Assembly: GCF_009690905.1 (NCBI RefSeq)
Contig: NZ_VOSW01000074.1
Location: 1-46,123, forward strand
Direction: 5' to 3'
DNA length: 46,123 bases
Origin: Paraburkholderia madseniana
GTDB taxonomy: Bacteria; Pseudomonadota; Gammaproteobacteria; Burkholderiales; Burkholderiaceae
The notes under the pieces were generated by a model that saw only the letters and a program-made list of their open reading frames with translations, searched no databases and was not told where the DNA came from. A program made the position numbers and the translations under genes. Shown piece by piece: positions 1-7,861 of the stretch (position 1 is its first letter; every line of letters begins with the position of its first letter).

Positions 1-34
1 GCAGGCAGCCGAGACAGGATAACGGAAGGAATTT

Positions 35-84
35 CGCCGGATTGCCGTGACGATGAAAATGACCATCGTCACGGCAATCCGGCG
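35..84. repeat. Perfect inverted repeat, 21-bp arms, 8-bp spacer
   Basis: Positions 35-55 and 64-84 are exact reverse complements, separated by 8 bases (56-63). There is no T-tract on either side, so it is not a typical intrinsic terminator. It lies just beyond the recognisable end of the Tn3-type transposase remnant. It may be an IS end, a head-to-head junction or a hairpin; I cannot assign it to a family. Confidence 0.8.
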
Positions 85-129
85 ATGGCTAAACTCGTAC
101 CTTGACTTCGGCCGACTAATGGGTGTCAC

Positions 130-553
130 GATAAAGCGGCGGACACCGCGATATAGTTGTTGGCGACATGCCGGTATGCGACCGCACCCATTTTCCGGTA
201 GCGAAAGTGATAGCCCGCGAGCAGGTTGTTGTCGTAGAAATCGTACTGCGTCCCGTCGGCCGCAACCGTCTTGCCATCGCCCCAGTGTTTCGGCAGGTCG
301 AGCCGCAGGTACAGTTCGATCAGCTCGCGCTGCGCGGTTCGAGCTTGTCCAGGCTCATGTGCCGACGGTTGACGAACGACAGCATGTGCGCGGTGACATC
401 CGAGTCGAGATGGCGGGCCGCCTGGGTCGGGTCGAGATTGCAGCCCATCGCGAAAATCGTCAGCAGGTAACGCTCGGCGGCATTGCGAATCTGCGGATCG
501 CTCCCGGACAACGGCCCGAAGTGCCGCGTGAAATGGGTCCAGTGCTCGCGGTC
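130..553 (-). pseudogene. tnpA: Tn3-family transposase (TnpA), internal fragment with frameshift
   Basis: Read on the minus strand from about 550, the translation matches the catalytic region of Tn3-family transposases: an HW..TRHFGPLSGSDP segment, then YLLTIFAMGCNLDPTQAARH, then NRRHMSLDKLE. The frame breaks near 335. It resumes in another frame with VAADGTQYDFYDNNLL and a YRHVANNYIAV segment, and is lost again near 140. Intact members are close to 1000 residues, so this is roughly 140 residues of a dead gene. Its upstream end is cut by the IS256-type fragment on the other strand near 550. The family assignment rests on these motifs; which Tn3 subgroup it came from is not clear. Confidence 0.8.
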
Positions 554-705
554 ACTTCCCCAGCGACGAAGCCGCCAGCAAACTGCTGTACCTGGCCTTG
601 CGCAACATCGAAAAGGATTGGAAGATGCCACCTATTACCTGGCGGCAAGCAGCCAATCAGTTCGCCATTCTGTTCGGCGAGCGGTTCACCGCCGCCATCA
701 GCTGA
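550..705 (+). pseudogene. IS256 (mutator) family transposase, C-terminal fragment
   Basis: The plus-strand frame ending at the TGA at 703-705 encodes about 51 residues that resemble the C-terminus of IS256-family transposases: GHFPSDEAASKLLYLALRNI, followed by EKDWKMPPITWRQAANQFAI and FGERF. Nothing earlier in the gene is present; the sequence switches to the Tn3 remnant at about 550. About 20 bases after the stop, near 727-750, is a sequence resembling an IS256-type terminal repeat (CACAAAATTCCTGACACCTC), so the right end of the element is probably preserved. The fragment is inactive. Confidence 0.8.
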
Positions 706-842
706 GATTTTTAACCGACCTCAGCACACAAAATTCCTGACACCTCCCTGCTTTTCGAACACCAATCTAGTCGTGAGCTGCCGTAGTTAGTCTTCCGGAG
801 ACGACTCTGTGTCGGTCCGGCGGCAGATATCATCTTTAACGC

Positions 843-1619
843 TCACATCCAACTCAAAGTCTGACCACCATCAACAACGACGACAGCACCGGTCATATAG
901 CTGCCCGCGCCTGAAGCCAGGAGGAGCGTTGCGCCGTCCAATTGGTCCACTTCACCAATCTTGTGCATTGGGATACGTTGCAGGATATTCCCCTCCAGTC
1001 CATTTTCCTGAAAGGAAAGATGCATTTCCGTTCGGAAGTTTCCCGGGCAGAGTGCATTCACCCGTACACCCTTACGCGCAAGTTCAAGAGCCATGGTTTG
1101 TGTAAGCTGGATAAGAGCCGCCTTTGAAGCACCGTAGCTCGCCAGATGACCGGCCGCACGCAGGCCCGAAGTCGACGCGATATTAATGATCGAGCCGCCG
1201 CCACATTCGACCATACTCTGCGCTGCTCTCTGTGCCAGCAAGAATGCCCCTTTTAGATTTGTGTCGAAGACTCTCTCGATATCCTCGAGCTTTTGGGACA
1301 AAAACCGCTCTGCATACAGAACGCCAGCGTTATTGATCAAGATGTCGATCGGTGCACCGATCTCCTCCTGCGCGCTCTGCCATGCCTGAGTGATAGATTG
1401 CGGCGATATGACGTCTAGCGCTACGCCGCACGCACGATACCCCTCCCCGCGAAGACTTGCGACTTCGGCTTGCACCTTGTCGACACGCCGCGCCGCCAGC
1501 ACCACCGCTGCGCCAGCCTGAGCCAACACACGGGCGATGTGAAGTCCGATACCGCCGGAGGCGCCGCTGATAAATGCAGTCTTCCCTGCCAGACTAAACA
1601 ACGATTGAATGTCATTCAC
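843..1619 (-). CDS. SDR-family NAD(P)-dependent oxidoreductase
   Basis: A classical short-chain dehydrogenase/reductase of 258 residues. The N-terminal nucleotide-binding motif GASGGIGLHIARVL is present, as are the NNAG motif, a catalytic Ser in IASTSG and the YxxxK pair in YGASKAA. The C-terminal SYMTGAVVVVDGG is typical. I place the start at the GTG at 1617-1619 rather than at an ATG about 100 residues upstream, because GAGGTGA lies at ribosome-binding distance and homologues begin here. The start overlaps the stop of an upstream broken frame by four bases (GTGA), the hallmark of a coupled operon. Substrate unknown; SDRs of this type reduce or oxidise secondary alcohols and 3-oxoacyl groups. 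Confidence 0.9.
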   Translation of the reverse strand: MNDIQSLFSLAGKTAFISGASGGIGLHIARVLAQAGAAVVLAARRVDKVQAEVASLRGEGYRACGVALDVISPQSITQAWQSAQEEIGAPIDILINNAGVLYAERFLSQKLEDIERVFDTNLKGAFLLAQRAAQSMVECGGGSIINIASTSGLRAAGHLASYGASKAALIQLTQTMALELARKGVRVNALCPGNFRTEMHLSFQENGLEGNILQRIPMHKIGEVDQLDGATLLLASGAGSYMTGAVVVVDGGQTLSWM

Positions 1620-1774
1620 GATATCACCTCGAAGAGTCCGTAGCCGGGCCCAGCCGCGAGCGCGGCATTTCGAGCGAGGTTCTCCGTGACTTCCACCAAG
1701 CCGTTCAACGCTGTCCTCAGTGCCTGCGCGAGGCTGGCTAGTTCGGAATCGCCTTCCAGACGTCGGATACCGCC
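1616..1774 (-). pseudogene. 3' remnant of an unidentified gene coupled to the SDR
   Basis: On the minus strand an open frame runs from just after an in-frame TAG (1775-1777) to a TGA that overlaps the SDR start by four bases. It encodes an alpha-helical, Ala/Leu-rich stretch containing LEGDSELASLAQALRTALNG. The style resembles the C-terminal helical domain of acyl-CoA dehydrogenases, but the match is too short to claim. There is no start codon with a ribosome-binding site, and the frame upstream is closed, so the 5' part of the gene has been lost or has decayed. The four-base overlap argues that this was once the preceding operon gene. Confidence 0.45.
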
Positions 1775-1955
1775 CTACGCGGACACAAATCAAGGCGTCC
1801 AGTATGAGAATCTCGTCCTCAAGCTCATATCTGCCCCCTTCCGTCCCGGACAGCCAAGCAAGCAGACCTCGAAACTTTGCGTCCATTGTGAACCGGGGGC
1901 GAGTCCCCTTCAACTCCACGATGCGAAAGACCACATCCCTACGCAGCGAACCGGA

Positions 1956-2204
1956 TCACGCTGCGCGCGGGTAAGCATGCATCGCCGGGCGGTCGACTTC
2001 AGGCGGGAACACGCACCATGAGCCGTCACCGTGCCAGAAGAAGAAAATGGCAAACGAGCCCGTCGGCCGCGATACCTCAACGCAGACATAGCGCCTTCGA
2101 TTCAGGCGCGTGCGACTGAATTGACTAACACGAGCCGGCATAGCCGGTGTCGGTGCAAGCCATTTGTCGACCAGAACACGCAGGGACTTCTCGCCGGTAT
2201 CCAT
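1956..2204 (-). CDS. Small conserved-looking hypothetical protein (82 aa)
   Basis: An 82-residue frame with a good ribosome-binding site (AAGGAG, six bases before ATG). The protein is basic in its N-terminal half and has an aromatic patch (FAIFFFWHGDGSWCVFPPE) near the C-terminus. It resembles small uncharacterised proteins found among mobile DNA in Burkholderia; I know of no function. It has no signal peptide or transmembrane helix. It sits alone between transposon debris and a low-complexity intergenic region. A plus-strand open frame over the same bases lacks any recognisable feature. Confidence 0.5.
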   Translation of the reverse strand: MDTGEKSLRVLVDKWLAPTPAMPARVSQFSRTRLNRRRYVCVEVSRPTGSFAIFFFWHGDGSWCVFPPEVDRPAMHAYPRAA

Positions 2205-3043
2205 GTCTTACTCCTTCAACCACATTTGCCTATGTTGGCGCCGTGCATGCTTCTGCAAAAATGCACCACGCTGTCCTTGCAGAAGGACTGTCGACGCGAG
2301 TCCCGCGCGCGATCAAGCGCAACTGCGCTGAGAGCAACTGAACCCGCAAGCGCATCTATCACTAGACGCGCGTACTGCTGTGTTTATCGCGTCGTAAGTG
2401 GTGTCGTGCTCGAATCCCAGCTGTTGCCGCTAACCCTTGCGCCGATGGATCCCAACGCGTTATCAAGTCAAGCGCAGAGCACCCAACGACCAACATGAAC
2501 CATTATTTTTGTTGTTTGACCTAATTTTACTTGCAAAACGACCTACTTTCCAAGAAAAAACTCGCCTTTCGACATCAGTAAAATCCCTTGCCTCTGGGAA
2601 TCCCTCTGGCTTTTAAATAGGGAACGGTTTAATCGTCGTATTAATATATTATGGAAATTTTTAGTCAACGAATTTTTTTTATTGGCTGATCGACCTACAC
2701 GTCGTATGTTGAACTGAACAGCGGGACGTTTTCTGGCACCGCTCTCCCCCGCCTAGATGCGTTTCCCGCGCGCCGCGCCTGGCGGCATTTGAACATGGCG
2801 CCGACTGCTGCATCACACCGCTCCGCCCAGGGGCGACTGACCAAGCACGAATGGGGAAGCTTGAGGTTTCCTGTCCCAGGATCGAGCATGTGCTCACGGG
2901 CCAAAAATATGTGTTCTATGGCCAAGACGCGGCTCGCACCGGGTGCTGTCGTAGCGAGATTGCCAACACCTTTTTCGATTCAGCACGATGCTTGCCTGCG
3001 CGTGAACACGGCCTCGCTTATCGCTGAGAGTGGCCCGGCAATT
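2205..3043. other. Gene-free stretch
   Basis: About 840 bases in which I recognise no gene. The part from about 2500 to 2690 is clearly AT-rich compared with the surroundings and could hold promoters for the leftward small gene. The frames open elsewhere have atypical composition and no ribosome-binding sites. Confidence 0.5.
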
Positions 3044-3562
3044 TCACGCGGAGAGGCCTGCGGATTTCACGTTCCTGTGATTTAGGCGGATTAGGTCGCA
3101 GCCATCCGAGCTCCGCAGGAAACCATAGACATTCGCTTCTGCCTGCAATATCCGGTGGAGCGGAGCGGCAGCGAGTTGGTCGTCATGAACTAGAAGGACC
3201 TTGCCGATAATCTCAAAGCACTCGGAGTCCATGCGCCATACGCCTGAATTGCGCCCCTTGGAGCGATTGCTCTCAAGGGCGCCCTCCGCGTCTTCGAACA
3301 ACTTTGGCATGGCTTTCCCGAATCCATCACGCCACAGAAAGTAGGTCATATACAGCGACCGAACCAGCTGACTCATGAGGAAATCATTGCCAGCATCTCC
3401 GCGGCATGCCATCAACGACAGATGGTGAGTCAAGCAAAGCTTGGTGGCAAATGTCCTGTCGACGGGCAGAAGCAACTTCTTGTTGAGCCGAGGCGGGACG
3501 CAATGAACGCCAGCCGGTGCACCTTTGCGAATCTTGTTCGACTGTTGCAACTTCTTCATCAT
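3044..3562 (-). CDS. Hypothetical protein (about 172 aa)
   Basis: I start this at the ATG-ATG pair near 3557-3562, reading MMKKLQQSNK, rather than at the longer open frame. The body contains HCVPPRLNKKLLLPVDRTFA followed by an all-helical segment with LTHHLSLMACRGDAGNDFL and MSQLVRSLYMTYFLWRDG. Its charge pattern is that of a folded soluble protein. It resembles short uncharacterised proteins common in Burkholderia accessory regions and has no catalytic motif I can name. The ribosome-binding site is weak. It lies downstream of, and on the same strand as, gloB (gap about 190 bases), so co-transcription is possible but not shown. Confidence 0.6.
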   Translation of the reverse strand: MMKKLQQSNKIRKGAPAGVHCVPPRLNKKLLLPVDRTFATKLCLTHHLSLMACRGDAGNDFLMSQLVRSLYMTYFLWRDGFGKAMPKLFEDAEGALESNRSKGRNSGVWRMDSECFEIIGKVLLVHDDQLAAAPLHRILQAEANVYGFLRSSDGCDLIRLNHRNVKSAGLSA

Positions 3563-3750
3563 AAGTCTACTTGCTAGTCTGCAGACAAATCTAAGTCGCC
3601 GCCGGCGGCGGGCAAATCCCGGGAACATTCCTGCGCCTTGCGGCCATCACACCCTCTTCGCGGGCGGCGATGCGGGACGGCCAGCAACAGCCTGCGATGC
3701 GTTTCAATCTCCCCCAATCAAACCCTGCCCCGGTAAAAGCACCCTCGAAA

Positions 3751-4635
3751 CTATGGCGGCAAAACGGATAAGGATGTTTCCCCTATTTGAGAAAAACAGA
3801 GGGCAACCGGTTCGCGAGTTCCCGATAGCCCCCCCTGAAACAGATCCTTCCACGCGCGCAGAAGTATGAACGCAGCGAGCCGATGGGGTACTGGCACACC
3901 GAAGCGTTCGATGAGCACATCGTGGATTTCATCCTGCTGTGCGCGCAGGAATGGATTGACGGTCAACTCATGGCCGATGGTCGTCGGTAGCGTCGGTCGG
4001 CCCGCCAGACGGAGCGCGGCTGCTTTCTCTTGCCAGCGTCCGATGTGCTCGTTGCCGGGTTCGCATACGCGAGCGAACTCCAGATTGGACAGTGTGTATT
4101 CGTGAGCGCAATGCAGGAGCGTAGACGGCGGCAAGGTAGCTAGCTCGTCTAGAGATTCAAGCATTTCTTCAGCCGAGCCTTCGAGCAGTCGGCCGCAGCC
4201 ACTGGCGAATAGGGTGTCGCCGGCGAAAAGATGGCCTGGCTGACCATCGACGCCACGCTGGAAAAAGACGATGTGGCCGTGCGTGTGTCCCGGCGTGGCA
4301 ATGACGGTCGCACGAAAATCTAGTTCGCTCACTTCGACTTCGAACCCATCGGCCACCGGGCAGGTAACGCACGCTATCGGTTCCCGCGCAGGTCCATAAA
4401 CTGGCGTGCCCTGTTGTCCGCACGAGCGCAGCAATGTCCGAACGCCGTCGACATGGTCGCCATGATGGTGCGTAAGCAATACTGCCGTGACGACCAGATT
4501 TCGGGACTTGCAGAACAGCTCGATCGGCTCCGCCGCTCCAGGGTCAACGACAATCGCGCAGGCACCGTCAGTGACTACCCACGCGTAGTTATCCTCAAAG
4601 AATGGTACCGGGATGTATTCGAGGCTTTTTGCCAT
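3751..4635 (-). CDS. gloB: Hydroxyacylglutathione hydrolase (glyoxalase II)
   Basis: Metallo-beta-lactamase-fold enzyme that hydrolyses S-lactoylglutathione to lactate and glutathione in the cytoplasm. The metal-binding motif THHHGDH is at residues 55-61 (His56, His58, Asp60, His61); His117 lies in TPGHTHGH, Asp140 in FAGDTLF and His178 in CAHEYT. GCGRLLEGS and the C-terminal LRAWKD segment are also typical. At 294 residues it is about 30 longer than usual because of an extra tail after LFQGG, which may reflect a shifted stop. It is preceded, after a 210-base gap, by the cupin and gloA genes on the same strand, so both glyoxalase steps are encoded here. The ribosome-binding site is weak. Confidence 0.93.
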   Translation of the reverse strand: MAKSLEYIPVPFFEDNYAWVVTDGACAIVVDPGAAEPIELFCKSRNLVVTAVLLTHHHGDHVDGVRTLLRSCGQQGTPVYGPAREPIACVTCPVADGFEVEVSELDFRATVIATPGHTHGHIVFFQRGVDGQPGHLFAGDTLFASGCGRLLEGSAEEMLESLDELATLPPSTLLHCAHEYTLSNLEFARVCEPGNEHIGRWQEKAAALRLAGRPTLPTTIGHELTVNPFLRAQQDEIHDVLIERFGVPVPHRLAAFILLRAWKDLFQGGLSGTREPVALCFSQIGETSLSVLPP

Positions 4636-4849
4636 GTTGCTTGTCGGCTAGATCGATGAGGTTTAGGACGCCTGGCGCAGCGCCGGGGCTCGGACCCGCC
4701 GGAAGTGGGGGAGGAAGGCGCCGCATCCAGGCCGGGTTGTGGGAGTGTCGAGGACTGGGCGCGGGACGGCATGTCCGGAGTCGCCTTGGCTATGGTAGCT
4801 ACTTTGCCTGCGACTCCGTATGAGATGGGTTTCAACTAATGTTGTCGAC

Positions 4850-5308
4850 TCATACACGTCGCTCGCTAAGGTGAGGCACCGTCTGCGATTGACGAATGTA
4901 CTCTTCCCAACTCTCATACCCAAGAATGCCATCATCGTCGAAGAAGAGGATTGCACCCTCCATGATGAACAGGTACTCCGTGTCTTCAAGTGCCGTCGTC
5001 GCACCGTGAATCATGCCATTTGGCTCGTAGACATAGTCACCGGCCTCCAGCGTGGCATCACGCACTTTCAGCTTACCCTTGATAATCCAGGTGTGCGACG
5101 CTCCAATGTGCTTGTGCGGGGGCGCCTGGAATCCCTTCAACCAGCGAAACAATACTGCGAGTCGTCCCGATTCGTGACCTGCCCACAGTACCTTTGTGAA
5201 GGAACGTTCAGGATCATTTGGATCAGGATACCAACCCTCAGTATCACTATGTTTTACCAGAGTGTCCATCAACGCGGGGTTAAGCGGGGCAATATTTTGG
5301 AGGGGCAT
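4850..5308 (-). CDS. Cupin-domain protein, Dke1/DAD-like putative dioxygenase
   Basis: A 152-residue single-domain cupin. Metal ligands expected from the family are His65 and His67 (PPHKH) and His101 (GMIHG). The Glu normally found in cupin motif 1 is missing (the segment reads HIGASHTW), so the site would be a three-His centre. Three-His cupins include acetylacetone dioxygenase Dke1, which has the same length and a similar FxDDxG ending (here FFDDDGI), and the related 2,4'-dihydroxyacetophenone dioxygenases. Those enzymes cleave a C-C bond next to a carbonyl. It starts 51 bases after gloA, with AAGGAAA before ATG. Alternative: a ChrR-like sensor or non-catalytic cupin. Substrate not known. 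Confidence 0.75.
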   Translation of the reverse strand: MPLQNIAPLNPALMDTLVKHSDTEGWYPDPNDPERSFTKVLWAGHESGRLAVLFRWLKGFQAPPHKHIGASHTWIIKGKLKVRDATLEAGDYVYEPNGMIHGATTALEDTEYLFIMEGAILFFDDDGILGYESWEEYIRQSQTVPHLSERRV

Positions 5309-5359
5309 GGCTGTTTCCTTGTTTCCAGTGAAAAGACTGTGTGCGGGCTCGCTTACCCT

Positions 5360-5827
5360 TCACGACACAACGCGCGTAAACGACTCCTTGTCAATGATTT
5401 CGACCCAGTAGCCATCCGGGTCTGCCACAAAGGCAATACCTTTCATCGATCCGTCGTTTGGCCGCTTTACGAACGAAACATTTTTCTCAAGAAGCTGGTC
5501 ACAAAACACATTGACGTCGGGTACAGAAAAGCAGATGTGGCCGAAGCCGCGGGGATCCTTATTGCCGTTGTGATAGCCAGCAAAGTCAGGATCGGATTCG
5601 GTTCCCCAATTGTGGGTCAGCTCCAGGAGCCCCCTCTGCGTTGGGATCCAGTCCAAATCGCCAGAATTTTCATCGCAGTCCGAGGGAGCCAGAAAATATA
5701 GCGAAAACCGCCCCTCCGGAAAATCAAACTGGCGCACCATCTTCATATGAAAGTGCTCTTGGTAGAACCGTACAGAAATTTGCGGATCACGAACCCGCAA
5801 CATCGTGTGATTAAGGATGATACTCAT
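5360..5827 (-). CDS. gloA: Lactoylglutathione lyase (glyoxalase I)
   Basis: A 155-residue VOC-fold enzyme that isomerises the hemithioacetal of methylglyoxal and glutathione to S-lactoylglutathione. Likely metal ligands are His7 (LNHTML), Glu69 (LLELTHNWG), His97 (GFGHICFSV) and Glu143 (YWVEII). DFPEGRFSLYFL and ELTHNWGTE follow the long, eukaryote-like form of the enzyme rather than the short E. coli form. It is the first gene of a minus-strand group running into the cupin and then gloB, and 500 bases of non-coding DNA lie upstream for its promoter. Together with gloB it converts a 2-oxoaldehyde to a 2-hydroxy acid. Confidence 0.92.
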   Translation of the reverse strand: MSIILNHTMLRVRDPQISVRFYQEHFHMKMVRQFDFPEGRFSLYFLAPSDCDENSGDLDWIPTQRGLLELTHNWGTESDPDFAGYHNGNKDPRGFGHICFSVPDVNVFCDQLLEKNVSFVKRPNDGSMKGIAFVADPDGYWVEIIDKESFTRVVS

Positions 5828-6326
5828 AACGAATTTCCCTACGAATTGAGAAAATCCTTGAAATCATATGATTGATATCGAGGCCATGTTACCTTCGCTT
5901 CTGACTCAGACTGCCCAGAAAATCACATATTTCAAATGTCAAATGACTATTTGCCCTCTTGCGCGGCGGACAAGAATGCGCGATCTTAAGATTCGGGTAT
6001 AACGACGTGCCGCTGAAATACATAGGGCATTCCAGAATCCACTTGCCTTTGTTCTTTCGCATTCTTTATGTTCCATGCAGTAACGTTAGCTTAAACGCCG
6101 GCACTTAATCGGAACATGTGATAGCAGGACACGGTTTGGTCTCCCGGGGCCACTCATTAAGAGCATTGAAATTCTTAATAAGTACGAGCCAGGATATGCA
6201 ATTGATCGCATTAACCCGACACCGCTTCCCACGAGGCGCATACCGCGTCGATCCCTTCGTCGGGAGCGCCGGGTTATTGAAAGGGCTGGCAAACCGCACC
6301 AGCCCCGGTTCGAGAGTGGAACCTGC
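5828..6326. other. Intergenic region upstream of gloA
   Basis: About 500 bases between the end of the aldehyde dehydrogenase gene and the start of gloA. It probably holds the gloA promoter and the terminator of the upstream operon. I see only a short CAAAT/ATTTG palindrome near 5940 and no strong U-tracted hairpin. No gene recognised. Confidence 0.4.
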
Positions 6327-7808
6327 TTACTGCACACCACCGATACAGAGGTACTTCAGTTCGAGGTAGTCTTCGATGCCATACTTCGAGCCTTCGCGGC
6401 CCAAGCCGCTTTCTTTCACACCACCAAATGGTGCTACTTCTGTTGAAATCAGACCCTCGTTGATACCCACGATTCCATACTCAAGCGCTTCGGCGACCTT
6501 CCAGACGCGCGCAATGTCACGGCTATAGAAGTAGGACGCGAGACCAAACTCGGTATCGTTGGCCATCGCGATAGCCTCTTCATCCGTCGAAAACCGGAAC
6601 ACAGGCGCGACCGGGCCGAACGTCTCTTCGCGGAAGATGAGCATGTCAGGTGTCGTGCCTGAAAGGATGGTTGGCTCGTAAAAGTTCTCGCCGGCAGCAT
6701 GGTTCTTGCCACCGACCACAACCTTCGCACCCTTCGCGATAGCGTCCGCGACGTGTTCCTCGACTTTCGCGACCGCGTTACAGTCAATCAACGGCCCGAT
6801 AAGTGTTCCATTCTCCAGTCCATTGCCGACCGTTAACTTCAATACCTCGCGGGACAGCCTCTCCACAAATTCGTCGTAGACGCCGTCTTGCACCAGCAGA
6901 CGGTTGGCGCAGACACAGGTCTGGCCTGCATTGCGATACTTGGAAGCGATTGCACCCTTCACTGCCGCATCAAGGTCTGCATCATCGAATACGATAAAAG
7001 GAGCGTTGCCACCAAGCTCCATCGACGCTTTCTTCACGGTGGTCGCGCACTGTGCCAGTAGAACCTTGCCGACTTCGGTAGACCCGGTAAAGGACAGCTT
7101 GCGTACCGTGGGATTGCTCGAAAGTTCACCGCCGATAGCGCTGGCCGCCCCCGTTACGCAGGCGATGACGCCGTTCGGCATGCCGGCCCGCTCGGCCAGG
7201 ACGCACAGTGCGAGCGCCGAGAACGGCGTCTGACTGGCGGGGTTCAGGACCATCGTGCAGCCGGCGGCGAGCGCCGGACCAATCTTGCGTGTCAGCATTG
7301 CCGCGGGGAAGTTCCACGGTGTGATCGCAGCGCACACGCCGATCGGCTGCTTCAAGACGATGATTCGCTTGTCGCGGGCGTGACCGGGGATGGTGTCACC
7401 GTAGACACGCTTGCCTTCTTCCGCGAACCACTCGAGAAACGACGCTGCGTAGCCGATTTCGCCCCGGCTCTCAGCGAGCGGCTTGCCCTGCTCGGCGGTC
7501 ATGATGACAGCGAGATCGTCCTGATTCTCGAGCATGAGTTCGTACCAGCGCCGCAGAATGGCAGCGCGCTCCTTACCCGTTTTCGCTCGCCACTCAGGCA
7601 ATGCCTTCTCGCAGGCTTCGATGGCGCGACGCGTTTCGTTGGCCCCCATCTTCGGTACGATGCCCAACACTTCGCCGGTAGCAGGATTCGTGACCTGGAT
7701 GATTCCGCCGTTGTCCGCACCGACCCACTCGCCATTGATGAAGCAGGTATTTTTGACAAGGCTCTCGTCCTTCAGAGCGACTGAGGCAGCAAACCGTGTA
7801 TTCAACAT
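6327..7808 (-). CDS. gabD: NAD(P)-dependent succinate-semialdehyde-type dehydrogenase
   Basis: A 493-residue aldehyde dehydrogenase of the GabD type, oxidising a short semialdehyde to the dicarboxylate. Oxyanion Asn166 (PWNFP), the GSTEVG cofactor loop at 242-247, general base Glu264 (MELGGNAP) and nucleophile Cys298 (GQTCVC) are all present. The near-universal cofactor-binding Lys of the VLKPASQTP motif is Asn here (VLNPASQTP, Asn189; codon AAC). It is the last gene of the six-gene cluster, 53 bases after the iron-type alcohol dehydrogenase, which would supply its aldehyde. Glutarate or adipate semialdehyde is as plausible a substrate as succinate semialdehyde. The start has only a weak AGGTTGA-type ribosome-binding site. 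Confidence 0.9.
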   Translation of the reverse strand: MLNTRFAASVALKDESLVKNTCFINGEWVGADNGGIIQVTNPATGEVLGIVPKMGANETRRAIEACEKALPEWRAKTGKERAAILRRWYELMLENQDDLAVIMTAEQGKPLAESRGEIGYAASFLEWFAEEGKRVYGDTIPGHARDKRIIVLKQPIGVCAAITPWNFPAAMLTRKIGPALAAGCTMVLNPASQTPFSALALCVLAERAGMPNGVIACVTGAASAIGGELSSNPTVRKLSFTGSTEVGKVLLAQCATTVKKASMELGGNAPFIVFDDADLDAAVKGAIASKYRNAGQTCVCANRLLVQDGVYDEFVERLSREVLKLTVGNGLENGTLIGPLIDCNAVAKVEEHVADAIAKGAKVVVGGKNHAAGENFYEPTILSGTTPDMLIFREETFGPVAPVFRFSTDEEAIAMANDTEFGLASYFYSRDIARVWKVAEALEYGIVGINEGLISTEVAPFGGVKESGLGREGSKYGIEDYLELKYLCIGGVQ

Positions 7809-7861
7809 GATGATTCAACCTGAAATAGAGTCGTGTGAGACGTTGGTCTCGAACAAGGCCT

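Noticed and set aside
2031..2498. Plus-strand frame of 155 codons
   Set aside because: No ribosome-binding site and no domain; the opposite strand has a better-supported small gene.
2515..2525. TGACCTAA, the complement of the TTAGGTCA repeat before the AraC-type gene
   Set aside because: An 8-base word is expected about once in a window of this size; only one copy matches exactly, and there is no clear target gene.
4820..5701. Long plus-strand open frame of about 293 codons
   Set aside because: It lies antisense to the cupin and glyoxalase I genes, whose motifs are clear; its own translation has no recognisable domain.
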